From: Cichorium intybus
Lineage: Eukaryota; Streptophyta; Magnoliopsida; Asterales; Asteraceae
Length of the DNA stretch: 64,000 bases
Assembly (NCBI GenBank): GCA_023525715.1
Contig: CM042012.1
Coordinates: forward strand, 36,754,189 to 36,818,188
Reading direction: 5' to 3'
The position numbers and the translations under genes were made by a program. Positions 41,466-54,303 of this stretch are shown here, in pieces (position 1 is the first letter of the stretch; every line of letters starts with the position of its first letter). The notes beneath the pieces were generated by a model, which worked only from the letters and a program-made list of their open reading frames with translations, was not told the DNA's origin and did not search any database.

Positions 41466-44400
41466 CTCTCTATGAGTCATTCATGAAGAAGCATAGTTCA
41501 GGATTGGGTCCAACTTGGAAGCGCATCAGGAGTCCGCCTGTACATGTCCTGGGATGTCTTAAGATGGGAATCTACGGGGCAATATATAGTCACAAGAAGA
41601 TTGGAAGACGCTCCAAAGCCAAATAGTTTGGCAACTCAGGTATATCTAAAAACTCAAAAAACTCTTTATCCTTAATTTCTTGATACAATATGTGATTGTC
41701 ACATTTGCTTGGTATGCAGGGTCTCAATAGGACACATGGCATTGACGCATGGGAGCATATTCGGATTGGATCGGGAGCTCGTGTATTTTCGGAGTTTAGT
41801 TAGATATGTTGATATTGTTATTAGTCAGTAGATAGTATGATATTGTTTTTTCACATGGTACATTGTTTGAGGATATTCTTGATTTTAATAAAAGCTATTT
41901 TTCTTTAAAACATGATTGTTTATAAAATTATCCTTGAAATGTTGTGTGAAAATATTGATTAAAATTTGAATGTTAATGCATCAAAAGTGTGTTGGATTTA
42001 TGGATTGTGTTTGTATGATTGTTAAAATAAATCTTATAAGAATTACTTCAACCAAAGGTCCAATGAACAGGACTTTGGAATCATTTGACTTAGAGTAAAA
42101 TGATGAAGTAAGTCCTTAATAAAATAGATTGTTGCAAGAAATTAATCAACTAAAGGATCCAATGGGTAGGATCTTGGGATCATCTGACTTAGAGTTGAAT
42201 GATGAATTCATATCTTGAACAAATTAACAAAGTCATGAGGTTTACATAAGAATGTAAAAGACAATGAGATTATGAGCAAAGAACACAATGATTATTGTTA
42301 ATTGCTCAAATCATCAAGTAAAACACAAATTAGTTATACTTCATAATAATTGTCAAACAATATGACAAATATGACTTCACTTATCAGATAGTTTGATCAT
42401 CGGGGTATTAATAGTTATAATGTGTCTTAGAGAAGAGAACCGAGCATTAGTCAAAATAGTTTGATCATCGGGGTATTAGATACACTTCCAATAAGTTTCT
42501 ACAAATCATACCTTCATCCAATCAAACCATAAAACCTTATTCCAACCACATATTAGACTAAGTAGGTTGCGCAAATACCGTCTGAAGTGTAACGCAGGGT
42601 CCACCCCTACTTGTACACAGAAAGGGTCCGGGGTCATGTTGTGTTCAACCGAACCACATAACTAGCTTGAACCTGTTCGGCAATGTCGTTTCATTGGCCA
42701 TCCCACCTGAGCCTGTGAATGTTGAGTTTTTTTGGAAAGAGCTCACATTCTAAGGAAACAGTGGGAGCTGGAGTAACCTGAAAGAGTTCAAGGATTAGCC
42801 AAAGTGAAAGAACCTCTAGTCATCAATAAAACTTGACTAGGAATCAGATTCCTGTTAAATCTGACATACCTCTCTCTTCGCAGACCAATTGTATTAGTCA
42901 CCATCATAAGGTGTAATGATCTGGGTGACATACCGATTAGTGGTAAAACACTATGATTGGTACGGATTAGCAATCCTGCTACTTGGAAGCATTGGTGAGC
43001 CCGGTCGCTACCATATAAGAGAACCTAAGAGCGAGACTTCGTCTATGTGATAATTTGATTGATTTTACACCTGGCTTAGAGCCAGTGGGAGTAATTTAAT
43101 CATCAAAAGAAAACAACATAGATGGAAATGAACCTGCACTCTTAAAAGTAATGGTTGAGCGATGCGATGATCAAAGTCATGTGATAGACTTGGAGAGAAA
43201 CGCTCTCAACAGAACCGAAACAAATCTGAAAGGATATTGTTTGCTATAACTACTATATGTGAGTCGTAGCTGGATCGTACGATCTCAATCGCTTCATTAA
43301 ATGGGAAACGACAAGGGTTGTGTGTGAGACACAAGCAAAAGGGTTCACAACATGCCGATACAAAAGGTACATAGCCTCGTAAATCCATCTGACGGGCACC
43401 TCGCACGAAAAGATCTCCGAATTCTCAAAATATGCCAAAGGTTTGGTTTTTGTGAACAATTCGAAAGAGCCCTATGATTATGTCAGAAGTTCTGGACTTT
43501 AGATTCACAAAGTATGCCAAAGGGTTTGGATATTGTGAATAATCTGGAAAAGGTTCCAGAACTATGTCAAAGCTAGTGGGAGAATCATTGCAATCTGCCT
43601 TTCAATGAATGTCCATTACATACTGTTTCTAGGAAACATCTCTTATCATTACAAAGTGTAATGACTTGACATAAGAGACGCTCCACTGTGAAAGATCTAA
43701 AGGAGATACAATGTACTCAAGTGGTTACCAATATCTATCGGATAAATTAAGTCGTCAGTAAGCAAATTGCCAGTATGAGCATAATCTTGATAAGATTTAA
43801 GATGAATGACTAAAGAAAGGAGTTTTCTTAAAAGCATGACACAAGGATAGTGGGTAATCCTTAGATTCTGAAAGAGTTCAAAATAGAACTAAATCAGATT
43901 CAATGAGCTGCTACAAATTGAATCGATCACATGTGTCATGGAATAATCCTAATAACTTAATGCTCAGAGCATAGTAAGTTGGATTCAGGATACAACCTGG
44001 CTAATGATACTGATCAGGACAGTTAAACACACATCATTGTGCGATAATTAGAGGAATGTAATATTAATTTGAAATGAGTTTCAAAACTGTAATTATTTAC
44101 ATAAATATATGACACTATGAGACTTCATGGTTAGAGAGTTTCGTTGGGATATCGATGGAGCACATGTGGTTCACCGTCACATCATTATCGCCTTGAAATC
44201 TTCTTGACACCGTAGGGAGCAGTCCTCTGGACTAAAGATCCCTAGAACCATGAGAAGTCACAGCACACAACACCATTTCCAAAATGGTGTTAGATAGAGA
44301 AACTAGGAGGACACATTGAGAAATCATCGGAAAGATATCCGATTGGATTGTCTGCAATGATGTGTATCAATGTATGATATTTGGATACATAGAGAGAGTG

Positions 44401-45295
44401 AAGGTCAGTTTGGGTATATACAGACATATTAATATCTTAATTGAAAGTTTAATAGAAATCTAGAAACATATAACAGTATTATAATAAATCTGATATGGTG
44501 ATTGCCTCGTGGAGACTTGGTAATTAGCAAGAGTAGCTACCTATCAGATCACCATTTCACTTTGCATGTTTTACTTCCCAAATAATTCAATTATTCAAAA
44601 CATCACAGTCGTTCATACTTTTGGAAGTAAGTAGTGAACCAAAGCTGTCATGAATTAGTTTGTAGACTGTCTAAAGAGTTAGACATGACAATAGTATTGC
44701 TGCAACATTCATGAGTACTCGGAAATGGAGATTTGAGTATTAGATCAACCCGCGCTCAGATAATTACTTCATGGATTATATCATAAGCAATACCAAGATG
44801 ATAACATCTTATGAATTGGTTTGTAGACTGTCCAAGACATATGAGTTGAAATTTACAAGTCGATTGTGCATTGATAATACGTAAACGCATCGGTAACTCG
44901 AAGTCATAAAACGTATTGTTGTGCGCGATTTGATGAGTAAAGGACACAAGCATATGAGTCGAAGCTTATTCGTTCCTTTTGCCTAACGGGAAAGGTGATA
45001 TCTGTGGGCCCCTTGGTGAATTGGTGTTGACTTAGTGCTGGCCACCCAAGACTAATTGATGTGTTCAATTAGAGGTCCTATGTCATTACAAATCATGGAA
45101 CCGGGAAACATAATATCGGACTGAGATTGATTCTAATCCATGTATCAAGTCTGAATGATATCTTGAAAGAACGGAGGATCATAGGATCACTTAGCTTAGG
45201 ACACATAACTGACTGGGTCAGAGTTCGACAGCAGCTTTTGGAAGCTACAATTTGCTGATCAATTCGGGAAACATAATGTATTATAGTCATAGACT
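41466..45295 (+). other. non-coding internal region of the nested element
   Basis: No open frame with a pol domain is found. From about 41880 the sequence matches the minus-strand element 24795-28400 in reverse. Conserved words between the copies over 3.4 kb show that this non-coding part belongs to the family and is not a random insertion. Confidence 0.75.
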
Positions 45296-45311
45296 TATCC
45301 AAGTGGGAGAC
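45296..45311 (+). other. polypurine tract of the nested element
   Basis: ATCCAAGTGGGAGAC directly precedes TGTTGG of the 3' LTR. The same tract occurs at 24779-24791 on the minus strand. Confidence 0.8.
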
Positions 45312-46158
<847 letters not shown>

Positions 46159-46163
46159 TAAAG

Positions 46164-46572
46164 TTGCACTTGGAATCTTAGGGAATCGCATTAATGGCTT
46201 GTATGTGTTTGATCATCATACCATTCGATCAAACTTTTCTCTCAGTTTTTCTGTATTCAAACAATCTAATTATTGTACTTTGAATAACAGTTCAAATGTA
46301 TCTCATTGGCACAATCGTTTTTGTCATGCTTCTATCAATACTTTGAAAACTCTTTCTCTCATTCCTAACGATTTTCATGATAATCCTCCTTGCTTAATAT
46401 GTTCTAAAGCAAAACAACATCGATTACCTTTTCCTAACAGTCACACTAAATCTAAAGAGCCATTTGATATGATCCATATTGACATATGGGGACCATACAA
46501 ACATTCGTCCCATGACGGACACAAATTTTTTATCACTATTGTGGATGATTGTAGTAGAAATACGTGGGTTCA
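46164..46572 (+). pseudogene. copia integrase, first part
   Basis: After the nested element the copia frame resumes. It shows a pre-integrase zinc finger (HWHNRFCH ... CLICSKAKQ) and the start of the integrase core (DMIHIDIWGPY, FITIVDDCS) with the first catalytic Asp. It is cut at 46572, where the gypsy element inserted; the continuation is at 54304. Confidence 0.9.
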
Positions 46573-48010
46573 TGTAACACCCAGTTTCTTATCTCCGAAA
46601 TACACCAATAATCACTCCAAACCTAACACAAGTGATCATGATATAATCAAAGTTAAGCAACATAAGTACAAGTAGTTATCAAAAGAACAAGTACTTTACA
46701 TAAACATGTCCCAAAAACTGGGTTACAAAAGACTGTTTTTACAAAACTATATAAAAGTTTCAAAAGAAAGTACATCATAGTTTACAAACAGTCTAAAAGT
46801 CAAGTCCCAACTTTAGTCATTCATCCCTCTGCAACTTTCTTGCCCCTGTCACCTAAACACATATAACATAACCATCTTTATGAGCTACTTAAGCTCAGTG
46901 AGAAAATCATTATAGTTTAGAAATCGTTCTAACAGTTATCAACAATTATCACAACCAAATCACTGATCTCAATCTCTATGACTATCTCAGTCATTTAGTA
47001 TACTCAGTCAAGCCAAGTACTCGTATATAACAAGGAGTTCTCAACCTTGTTTAACTCATAGAAATTGGTTATCTCAACCAATTATGATGTACAATAATTC
47101 AATTTAGATATAGTCAAACCATACATAATGAATTATAACTACTCACCTGAGGTTTGTTCAGTTCGTGGACCACCCGTGCCTCGTGTATCTCCTTCCCTTC
47201 TATGAGTATCTACTGAACAATGACATCACATATCATACCTCAAACATCCTCAAAACATTTCAACAACATCTAACTGAATGGACCAAGAATCAATAGATAA
47301 CAAGGATCACAAACTATGAATATCATATGCTATCAAATCAAAACTTCCAAATTTCGCGGTTTTTACCAAATCAACCGTTAAAACTTTGCAATAATCGTAA
47401 CAGAGACTCAATACAACACATATTAACAACCGACTAACAACACATGAGCTAATTCAAAGAAAAATTTCAGATTTAAGAATCTAGGGTTTGAAACCCTAAA
47501 ACTAAAAACCACAAACCTCGAAATCAAGAACTCGAGAACGTGTTTCGGTGTTAAATCCGACTTCCCAAAGCTTTTCTTATGCAAAACCCTCGATCAAGAA
47601 GCTCAAAAATCGTACCCCTAGCTTTAAAAATCGCCTAAGGAGGTTTCTTGTTCGTAAAAAGAAGAAATGAGGTCAAAATTCGTATTTAACCCACTTACAG
47701 CAACCCGGTCTGGGTTTTCGAACACAACGCGGGCTTATCGAACACGCCTTGGGTATTCGAACACGACCCAAGTTTTTCATACTGTATGTTTATGAATACC
47801 AACACGACCCGTGTACACTAACTCGACCCGGGTTGGTCCTGTGGAAGCCAAAACAATCTCTAACAACCTTTCACGACCCGTGTAACCTAGAACGACCCGT
47901 GTACTCTATTTTTGACATTTTTAAGGTTTAAATTTCTCTTAAAAGAACTTCTAATCTCCTCCTTCTAAGATTAACTCAAATTTACTTACCGAAAGTATTA
48001 TGGCATTACA
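46573..48010 (-). repeat. 3' LTR of the nested gypsy element
   Basis: In plus-strand view it runs TGTAACACCC...GGCATTACA, 1438 bp. It contains clustered CGAACACGACCCGGG-like words at about 47705-47905. Confidence 0.93.
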
Positions 48011-49343
48011 AGTTATCTCCTCCTTCAAAAGATTCCGTCCTCGGAATCTCTTGAAATAAAAGTGGGTATTTGGACCGCATCTCTTCTTTAGGTTCCCATG
48101 TGATATCTGTGCCTTGATGATGTCTCCATTGTCCCTTCACAATTCCAATCTCCTTGTTCCGCAACTTCTTTATTTTTCTATCTAAAATTTTCTTTGGTTG
48201 CTCTTGATATTGAAGCTTACGATCTAACTGAACTTCTTTCAAAGAAGCCCGTGCCGACTCATCGTATAAGGTCTTATGAAGATGTGATATATGAAACACA
48301 TTATGAATTCCTCGCAACTCGTCAGGAAGTTTGAGTCTATAAGCTACAATTCCCACTCGTTCTATTATACGGAAAGGTCCGATAAATCATGGACTTAACT
48401 TACCCGCTTACCAAATCGGATAATCCCTTTCCAAGGAAACACTTTTAACATCACCATGTCTCCAACTTGAAACTCTAGTGGTTCCTTCGTTTATTGGCAT
48501 ATTGCTTTTGACGCTGCTGAGCAACTCTCATGTGCTCACGAATACTTTTAATCTTTGCCTTAGTCTCAGTTATTATTTCAGGCCCCGCTAATGGCTTTTG
48601 TCCCGCCTCTAACCAACATGTCGGTGTTCTACACATTGATCCATATAACGCCTTAAAGGGTGCTATCTGAATGCTAGAATGATATGAATTGTTATACGTA
48701 AATTCAGCTAAAGGTAGATGATCGTCCCAGCTACCTCCAAAATCAATCACTGAAGCTCTAAGCATATCCTCCAACGTTTGTATAGTTCTCTCGGTTTGAC
48801 CATCAGTCTACGGATGATAAGCCGTGCTCATTAAAGCTTTGGTCCCCAAATGTTTTTGAAACTTTGCAAAAAACATGAAGTAAAACGACTATCACGATCG
48901 GATACTATCGAGGTAGGTACTCCGTGTCGTCTCATCACTTCCCTAATATAGATCTCTGCTAATTTGGATGCTTGATAATCTTCTCGTATGGGAATAAACT
49001 GTGCTGATTTGGTCAACCTATCAACAATTACCCATATAGAATCGAACCCTCATGGAGTTCGAGGTAATTTAGTGATAAAATCCATAGATATTTCATTTCA
49101 TTTTTTTCATCGGTACCGGCAGTGGCTGTATTACCCCGTATGGTCTTTGATGATTTGCCTTAACTTGTAAACAAGTAAGCACTTCTCCACATATCTTCCA
49201 ACGTCACGTTTCATTCCCGGCCACCAATAAAACGACTTTAGACTTCTATACATCTTGGTACTTCCTGGATGGATTGAGTACCGAGTACAATGAGCATCTT
49301 CAAGTAACAGCTGTATCGTTTCTCCGTGTATTGGGACCCACAC
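48006..49343 (-). pseudogene. gypsy integrase and chromodomain, broken
   Basis: Minus-strand pieces are: zinc-finger region (49343-49131; H...HPG, CLVYKLR where the usual second Cys is lost), core (49016-48831; SIVSDRDSRFTS), last catalytic block (48774-48475; WDDHLPLAEFTYNNSYHSS) and the C-terminal part (48356-48006). The latter has LRGIHNVFHISHL and a chromodomain-like GQWRHH, ITWEP. Stops and frameshifts between the pieces make it non-functional. Confidence 0.9.
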
Positions 49344-49470
49344 TCGTCCCTAAAAGTCTTTACTCATTGTGCATTTTCAACTAATTTATCTACATAGCCA
49401 ACCATTCTCTCACTCTTCATGCCATTGGCTTCTCTCTGGGTACGTTGAATCATTTCTGGTAACTTACTAA

Positions 49471-50897
49471 TCACTCCCATCGAGCTGAAACGACTCGAAT
49501 AGAGGGCTCCTTTCGACTTAGCACGTCTGCTACTACATTTGCTTTATCAGGATGGTAAAGTATTTCACAATCATAGTCTTTCAAAAGATCCATCCATCTT
49601 CGTTGTCTCATATTTAACACTTTTTGCTCAAATATATACTTTAAACTCTTGTGATTTGAGTACACCTGGAACTTTACACCATAAAGGTAATGTCGCCACA
49701 TCTTCAATATAAAAACAATAGCAGCTAACTCCAAATCATGTACCGGATACGCTTGCTCATGAGACTTCAATTGTCGAGATGCATACGCAATTACTCGCCC
49801 CCTCTGCATTAGTACACATCCAAGACCAATTTGTGAAGCATCGGTAAAAAGAATAAAGTCTTCTCTACCTTGAGGCAATGCCAACATCGGGGCTTCGCAT
49901 AACGCACGTCTCAATCTTTCAAAGGCCTCTTGTTGTGTTTCTGTCCAGATGAACTTCTCTGTTTTTCTGGTCAGCTTTGTTAAGGGCAATGCAATACTCG
50001 AAAATTTCTCAACAAATCGCCGATAATAACCAGCTAGCCCCAAGAAGCTCCGAACCTCAGTCGGACTTTTGGGTGGTGCCCAACTCATCACTGCTTCTAT
50101 CTTGGCAGGATCTACTTTAAGGCATTATCTGTTTATCACATGACCAAGAAATTGAATCTCTTGCAACCAAAACTCGCACTTTGAAAATTTTGCGTACAAC
50201 TTTTCTTTGCGAAGAAGATTTAGAATTAATTGTAAATGTTGTTTGTGCTCATCCCAGCTTTTGGAATAAATCAGAATATCGTCAATAAACACGATTAAGA
50301 ACTTGTCTAAAAATGGATGACAAGCTCGATTAATCAAGTCCATAAAGGCCGCCGGGGCATTCGTCAAACGGAACGACATTACTAAAAACTCATAGTGACC
50401 GTATCAGGTGCGAAATGTTATTTTCGGGATGTCAGATTCTCTTACTCTTAATTGGTGATATCCCGACCTCAAGCCAATCTTCGAAAAATATACCGGTCCC
50501 TCCAATTGATCGAACAGATCATCGATTCTCGGCAGAGGATAACGATTCTTCACGATAATCTTATTTAACTCGCGAAAGTCTATGCACATGCGCATAGAAC
50601 CATCTTTCTTATGAACAAACAATATCGGAGCACCCCACGGAGACAACTCGGACGAATAAAACCGCGATCTAAAAGCTCTTGTAGTTGTTTCTTTAACTCC
50701 TCCATCTCTGACGGCGCCAACCGATAGGGTGGTCGAGCTATCGATTTCTCTCCCATAATTAAATCGATAACAAACTCTATTTGACGATTTGGCGGTAAGC
50801 CGGGAAGATCGTCAGGAAAAACATCAGCAAAATCTCTCACTACTTCAACATCTTTCATAGTGGAATGTTCGGACTCAATAGGAGTAATATGCGCCAT
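49471..50897 (-). pseudogene. gypsy reverse transcriptase and RNase H, broken
   Basis: RT begins in 50897-50580 (DFADVFPDDLPGLPP, PYRLAPSEM). It shifts frame to 50646-50404 (SPWGAPILFVHKKDGS, DFRELNK) and, after a stop, continues in 50379-50125 with the active-site FIDDILIYS. The RT connection and RNase H fill 50091-49471 (FLGLAGYYRRFVEKF, FTDAS, LKSHEQAYPVHDLEL, HPDKANVVADVLSR). At least one frameshift and one stop separate the pieces. Confidence 0.92.
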
Positions 50898-51062
50898 AAA
50901 TAAAAGGGCACCTTTTTCGGTATACCTTCGCGCTCTCGTGAAAGATACAACCGGAATATGTTGAAAACGACGCTCGCCTCGTATTAACGTTCAAGACCCC
51001 TTCAGAGTTCTCACACAAATAATCTTTCCGTGACAATCAATATTTGCTCTATTATCATCTAA

Positions 51063-51374
51063 CTAGTTCATTCCGACTATCACATCAAATGCACGACTAG
51101 TCATCGACTTCGAATCAATAAGGAATGAAATCCCATTGATTTCAAGCCGACAATTAGCATAATGGCTATTTACTATAGCATCCCTCCCGTCAGCAATATC
51201 AACTATCAAACACTCACTTATTTCAGATATTGGAACACGACTCTGAGACACAAAAGGTACAGATATAAAAGAAATCGAGGCACCAGAATCAAATACCATA
51301 CGAGCTCGAAGAGAATTTAGGCTGAAGATACTTGTAATCACATCCGGTCGCTCTCTAGCCTCCTCCACGGTCAT
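51063..51374 (-). pseudogene. gypsy aspartic protease
   Basis: The frame contains the aspartic protease active-site motif VFDSGASISF and ends FDVIVGMN, the usual C-terminal block of the gypsy protease. The active site is intact, but the surrounding polyprotein is broken. Confidence 0.9.
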
Positions 51375-51464
51375 CTGAAAAGGTTGAGTTCTAACGTTCC
51401 CACCGCCTCTATCTCTTCTATCACCTTGACTATCACTTCTTCCCGCCCTCGGAGTCTCGCGGCG

Positions 51465-52622
51465 TTAATCGGTTCTCGAATTTGGACAATCAGGGTGGAT
51501 ATGACCGCTTTCTCCACAATTGAAACATACACGACTTTTCTCTAAACAATCTCGAGCCATATGCCCTTTCTTCCCACACTGATAACACATAAGGGACGGG
51601 GTGCTCGCATCACGATCCCCAGAATTTTTCCGACGACACCTTTCGCACCATTTACTCTCCACCTTCCTCGAATCACCTCGAGGCTAATAACTTGGGACTT
51701 GCTGTTTTTGGAAATTGCCTCCTGATTTTCCTTCCCACTTCCTTTTCCGACATTCGCTTTCTTTGTCCCCCTTTTTCTCATCATCTTGCCTCCACAATTC
51801 TTTTTCTCAGGATTTGGCTGCCTCGACAATCAGCTGGCAAGTGGCAAATCTTGAACTCTATAAGAACTCTCGAATCTAGGTCCTTAATCCCCATAGATAC
51901 CTATCAATCTTTCTTTCTTCAGTATCTGCCTGATGAGCAGCAAATCTGGCTTTCTCGTTAAACTCTGTCGTATACTCCTGTACCGACCGCGTTCCCTGCT
52001 GTAATCTCAGAAAATCCTCTTCCAAACTTTTCATTGCAGTGTTTGAGCAATATTCTTTCATAAACTTTGTTTTGAACTCTTCCCATGTCGATACTGATTC
52101 CAATCCTTTCTCTATATTAAGATTTATATTCTCCCACCATAACTGGGCATCTTTGTGCAGAAAATTTGTAGCATACTCAACTTTGTCTTTTTCCGTACAC
52201 TTACTCGTACGAAAAACTTTCTCGATGTTTGTTAACCAATTTCGTGCAACAATAGGGTCATTAGTACCAAAGAAATCATTCGGTTTACATTTACGGAATG
52301 TCTCATAACTGCATCCTTTTGGTTCGCCCGACCCTCCAGCTTCAGCATGTATAATAACCGGCTCTCTCTGACCTTCCCCAACCACAGGTATGATAGGAGG
52401 TCGGTTTCGATCATCTCTGTTTGTCACCTCCGTCTGAGGTCTCATTAAGGTAGGCAATAAGCTTTTAACTGCTTTTGATACCTCCGCATCAATCAGCTCT
52501 TGTAAGGATGATGTTAACTCAGGCGGTCTCTCGCCTTCAGACTGGCGTCCTAGTCTCGAATCTTGTGATCCCGAATGCTCGACTCGGCGATCACCTCCCT
52601 CTTTTTCCTTTTCAGAACTCAT
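51465..52622 (-). pseudogene. gypsy gag with two zinc knuckles
   Basis: Gag starts at 52622 (MSSEKEKEGG). The retrotransposon gag core has NDFFGTNDPIVARNWL, KVEYATNFLHKDAQLWWEN, TWEEFKTKFMKEY and RSVQEYTTEF. A stop after WGLRT at 51876 and a frameshift follow. Two CCHC knuckles (CYQCGKKGHMARDC and CFNCGESGHIHPDC) lie in 51662-51465. Confidence 0.93.
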
Positions 52623-52825
52623 AATGAGGCTGAAAAGAAATTTAACTCTTTACAATCTAGTATATCTCAATACTCTTTTCGTATCACATAACTCATCAAA
52701 ATTCTTCGAATAACACACATACACACTATGTGTGCTTAGACGAATAGTTGCATAGGGACAAATTTGGGACCTCTCTCTTCATTAATTTGAGTCTAGAATT
52801 TACCCTCTAAAGTCTAGTTCACTCA

Positions 52826-52846
52826 AACCTTGCTCTAATAATAACT
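52826..52846 (-). other. primer-binding site of the gypsy element, decayed
   Basis: Next to the 5' LTR the minus strand reads TTATTATTAGAGCAAGG, which matches the TTGGTATCAGAGCAAGG-type initiator tRNA-Met site at its 3' part only. Confidence 0.65.
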
Positions 52847-54298
52847 TGTAACACCCAATTTCATATCTTCGAAATACACCAATAATCACTCCAAACCTAA
52901 CACAAGTGATCATGGTATAATCAAAGTTAAGCAACATAAGTACAAGTAGTTATCAAAAGAACAAGTACTTTACATAAACATGTCCCAAAAACTGGGTTAC
53001 AAAAGACTGTTTTTACAAAACTATATAAAAGTTTCAAAAGAAAGTACATCATAGTTTACAAACAGTCTAAAAGTCAAGTCCCAACTTTAGTCATTCATCC
53101 CTCTGCAACTTTCTTGCCCCTGTCACCTAAACACATATAACATAACCATCTTTATGAGCTACTTAAGCTCAGTGAGAAAATCATTATAGTTTAGAAATCG
53201 TTCTAACAGTTATCAACAATTATCACAACCAAATCACTGATCTCAATCTATATGACTATCTCAGTCATTTAGTATACTCAGTCAAGCCAAGTACTCATAT
53301 ATAACAAGGAGTTCTCAACCTTGTTTAGCTCATAGAAATTGGTTATCTCAACCAATTAAGATGTACAATAATTCAATTTAGATATAGTCAAACCATAGAT
53401 AATGAATTATAACTACTCACATGAGGTCTGTTCAGTTCGTGGTCCACCGGTACCTTATGTATCTCCTTCCCTTCTATGAGTCTCTACTGAACAATGACAT
53501 CACATATCATACCTCAAACATCCTCAAAACATTTCAACAACATCTAACTGAATGGACCAAGAATCAATAGATAACAAGGATCACAAACTATGAATATCAT
53601 ATGCTATCAACTCAAAACTTCCAAATTTTGCGGTTTTTACCAAATCAACCGTTAAAACTTCGCAATAATCGTAACAGAGACTCAATACAACACATATTAA
53701 CAACCTACTAACAACACATGAGCTAATTCAAAGCAAAATTTCAGATTTAAGAATCTAGGGTTTGAAACCCTAAAATTAAAAACCACAAACCTCGAAATAA
53801 AGAACTCGAGAACGTGTTTCGGTGTTAAATCTGACTTCCCAAAGCTTTTCCTACGCAAAACCCTCAATCAAGAAGCTCAAAAATCGCACCCCTAGCTCTG
53901 AAAATCGCCTAAGGAGGTTTCTTGTTCGTAAAATGAATAAATGAGGTAAGAATTCGTATTTAGCCCACTTACAGCAACCCGGTCCGAGTTTTGGAACACG
54001 ACCCGGGCTTATCGAACACACCCCAGGTTTTCGAACACGACCCGGGTTTTACCTACTGTACGTTTACGTATACCAACACGACCCGTGTCCACTAACTCGA
54101 CCCGGGTTGGTCCTGTGGAAACCAAAACAATCTCTAACAACCTTTTACACGACCCGTGTACTTTATTTTTGACATTTTTAAGGTTTAAATTTCTCTTAAA
54201 TGAACTTCTAATCACCCTAACTTATATTACAATCTAGTAAATCTTATTTATTCTAATATTTACTCAAATTTACTTACCGAAAGTATTACGGCATTACT
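52847..54298 (-). repeat. 5' LTR of the nested gypsy element
   Basis: 1452 bp, near-identical to 46573-48010. The last base in plus view is T where the other LTR has A. The CACGACCCG word cluster lies at 53980-54160. Confidence 0.93.
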
Positions 54299-54303
54299 GT
54301 TCA

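Larger units (their letters stand above)
46573..54298 (-). mobile_element. nested Ty3/gypsy (Tekay-type chromovirus) element, full-length, 7.7 kb
   Basis: It is flanked by the identical pentamer GTTCA at 46568-46572 and 54299-54303, within the copia integrase. LTRs lie at 46573-48010 and 52847-54298. On the minus strand the order is primer-binding site, gag with two zinc knuckles, protease, RT, RNase H, integrase, chromodomain, polypurine tract. This order and the C-terminal chromodomain mark a chromovirus. LTR identity is high (one difference in about 240 bp compared by eye), so insertion was recent relative to the host copia element. Several stops and frameshifts interrupt pol. Confidence 0.95.
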
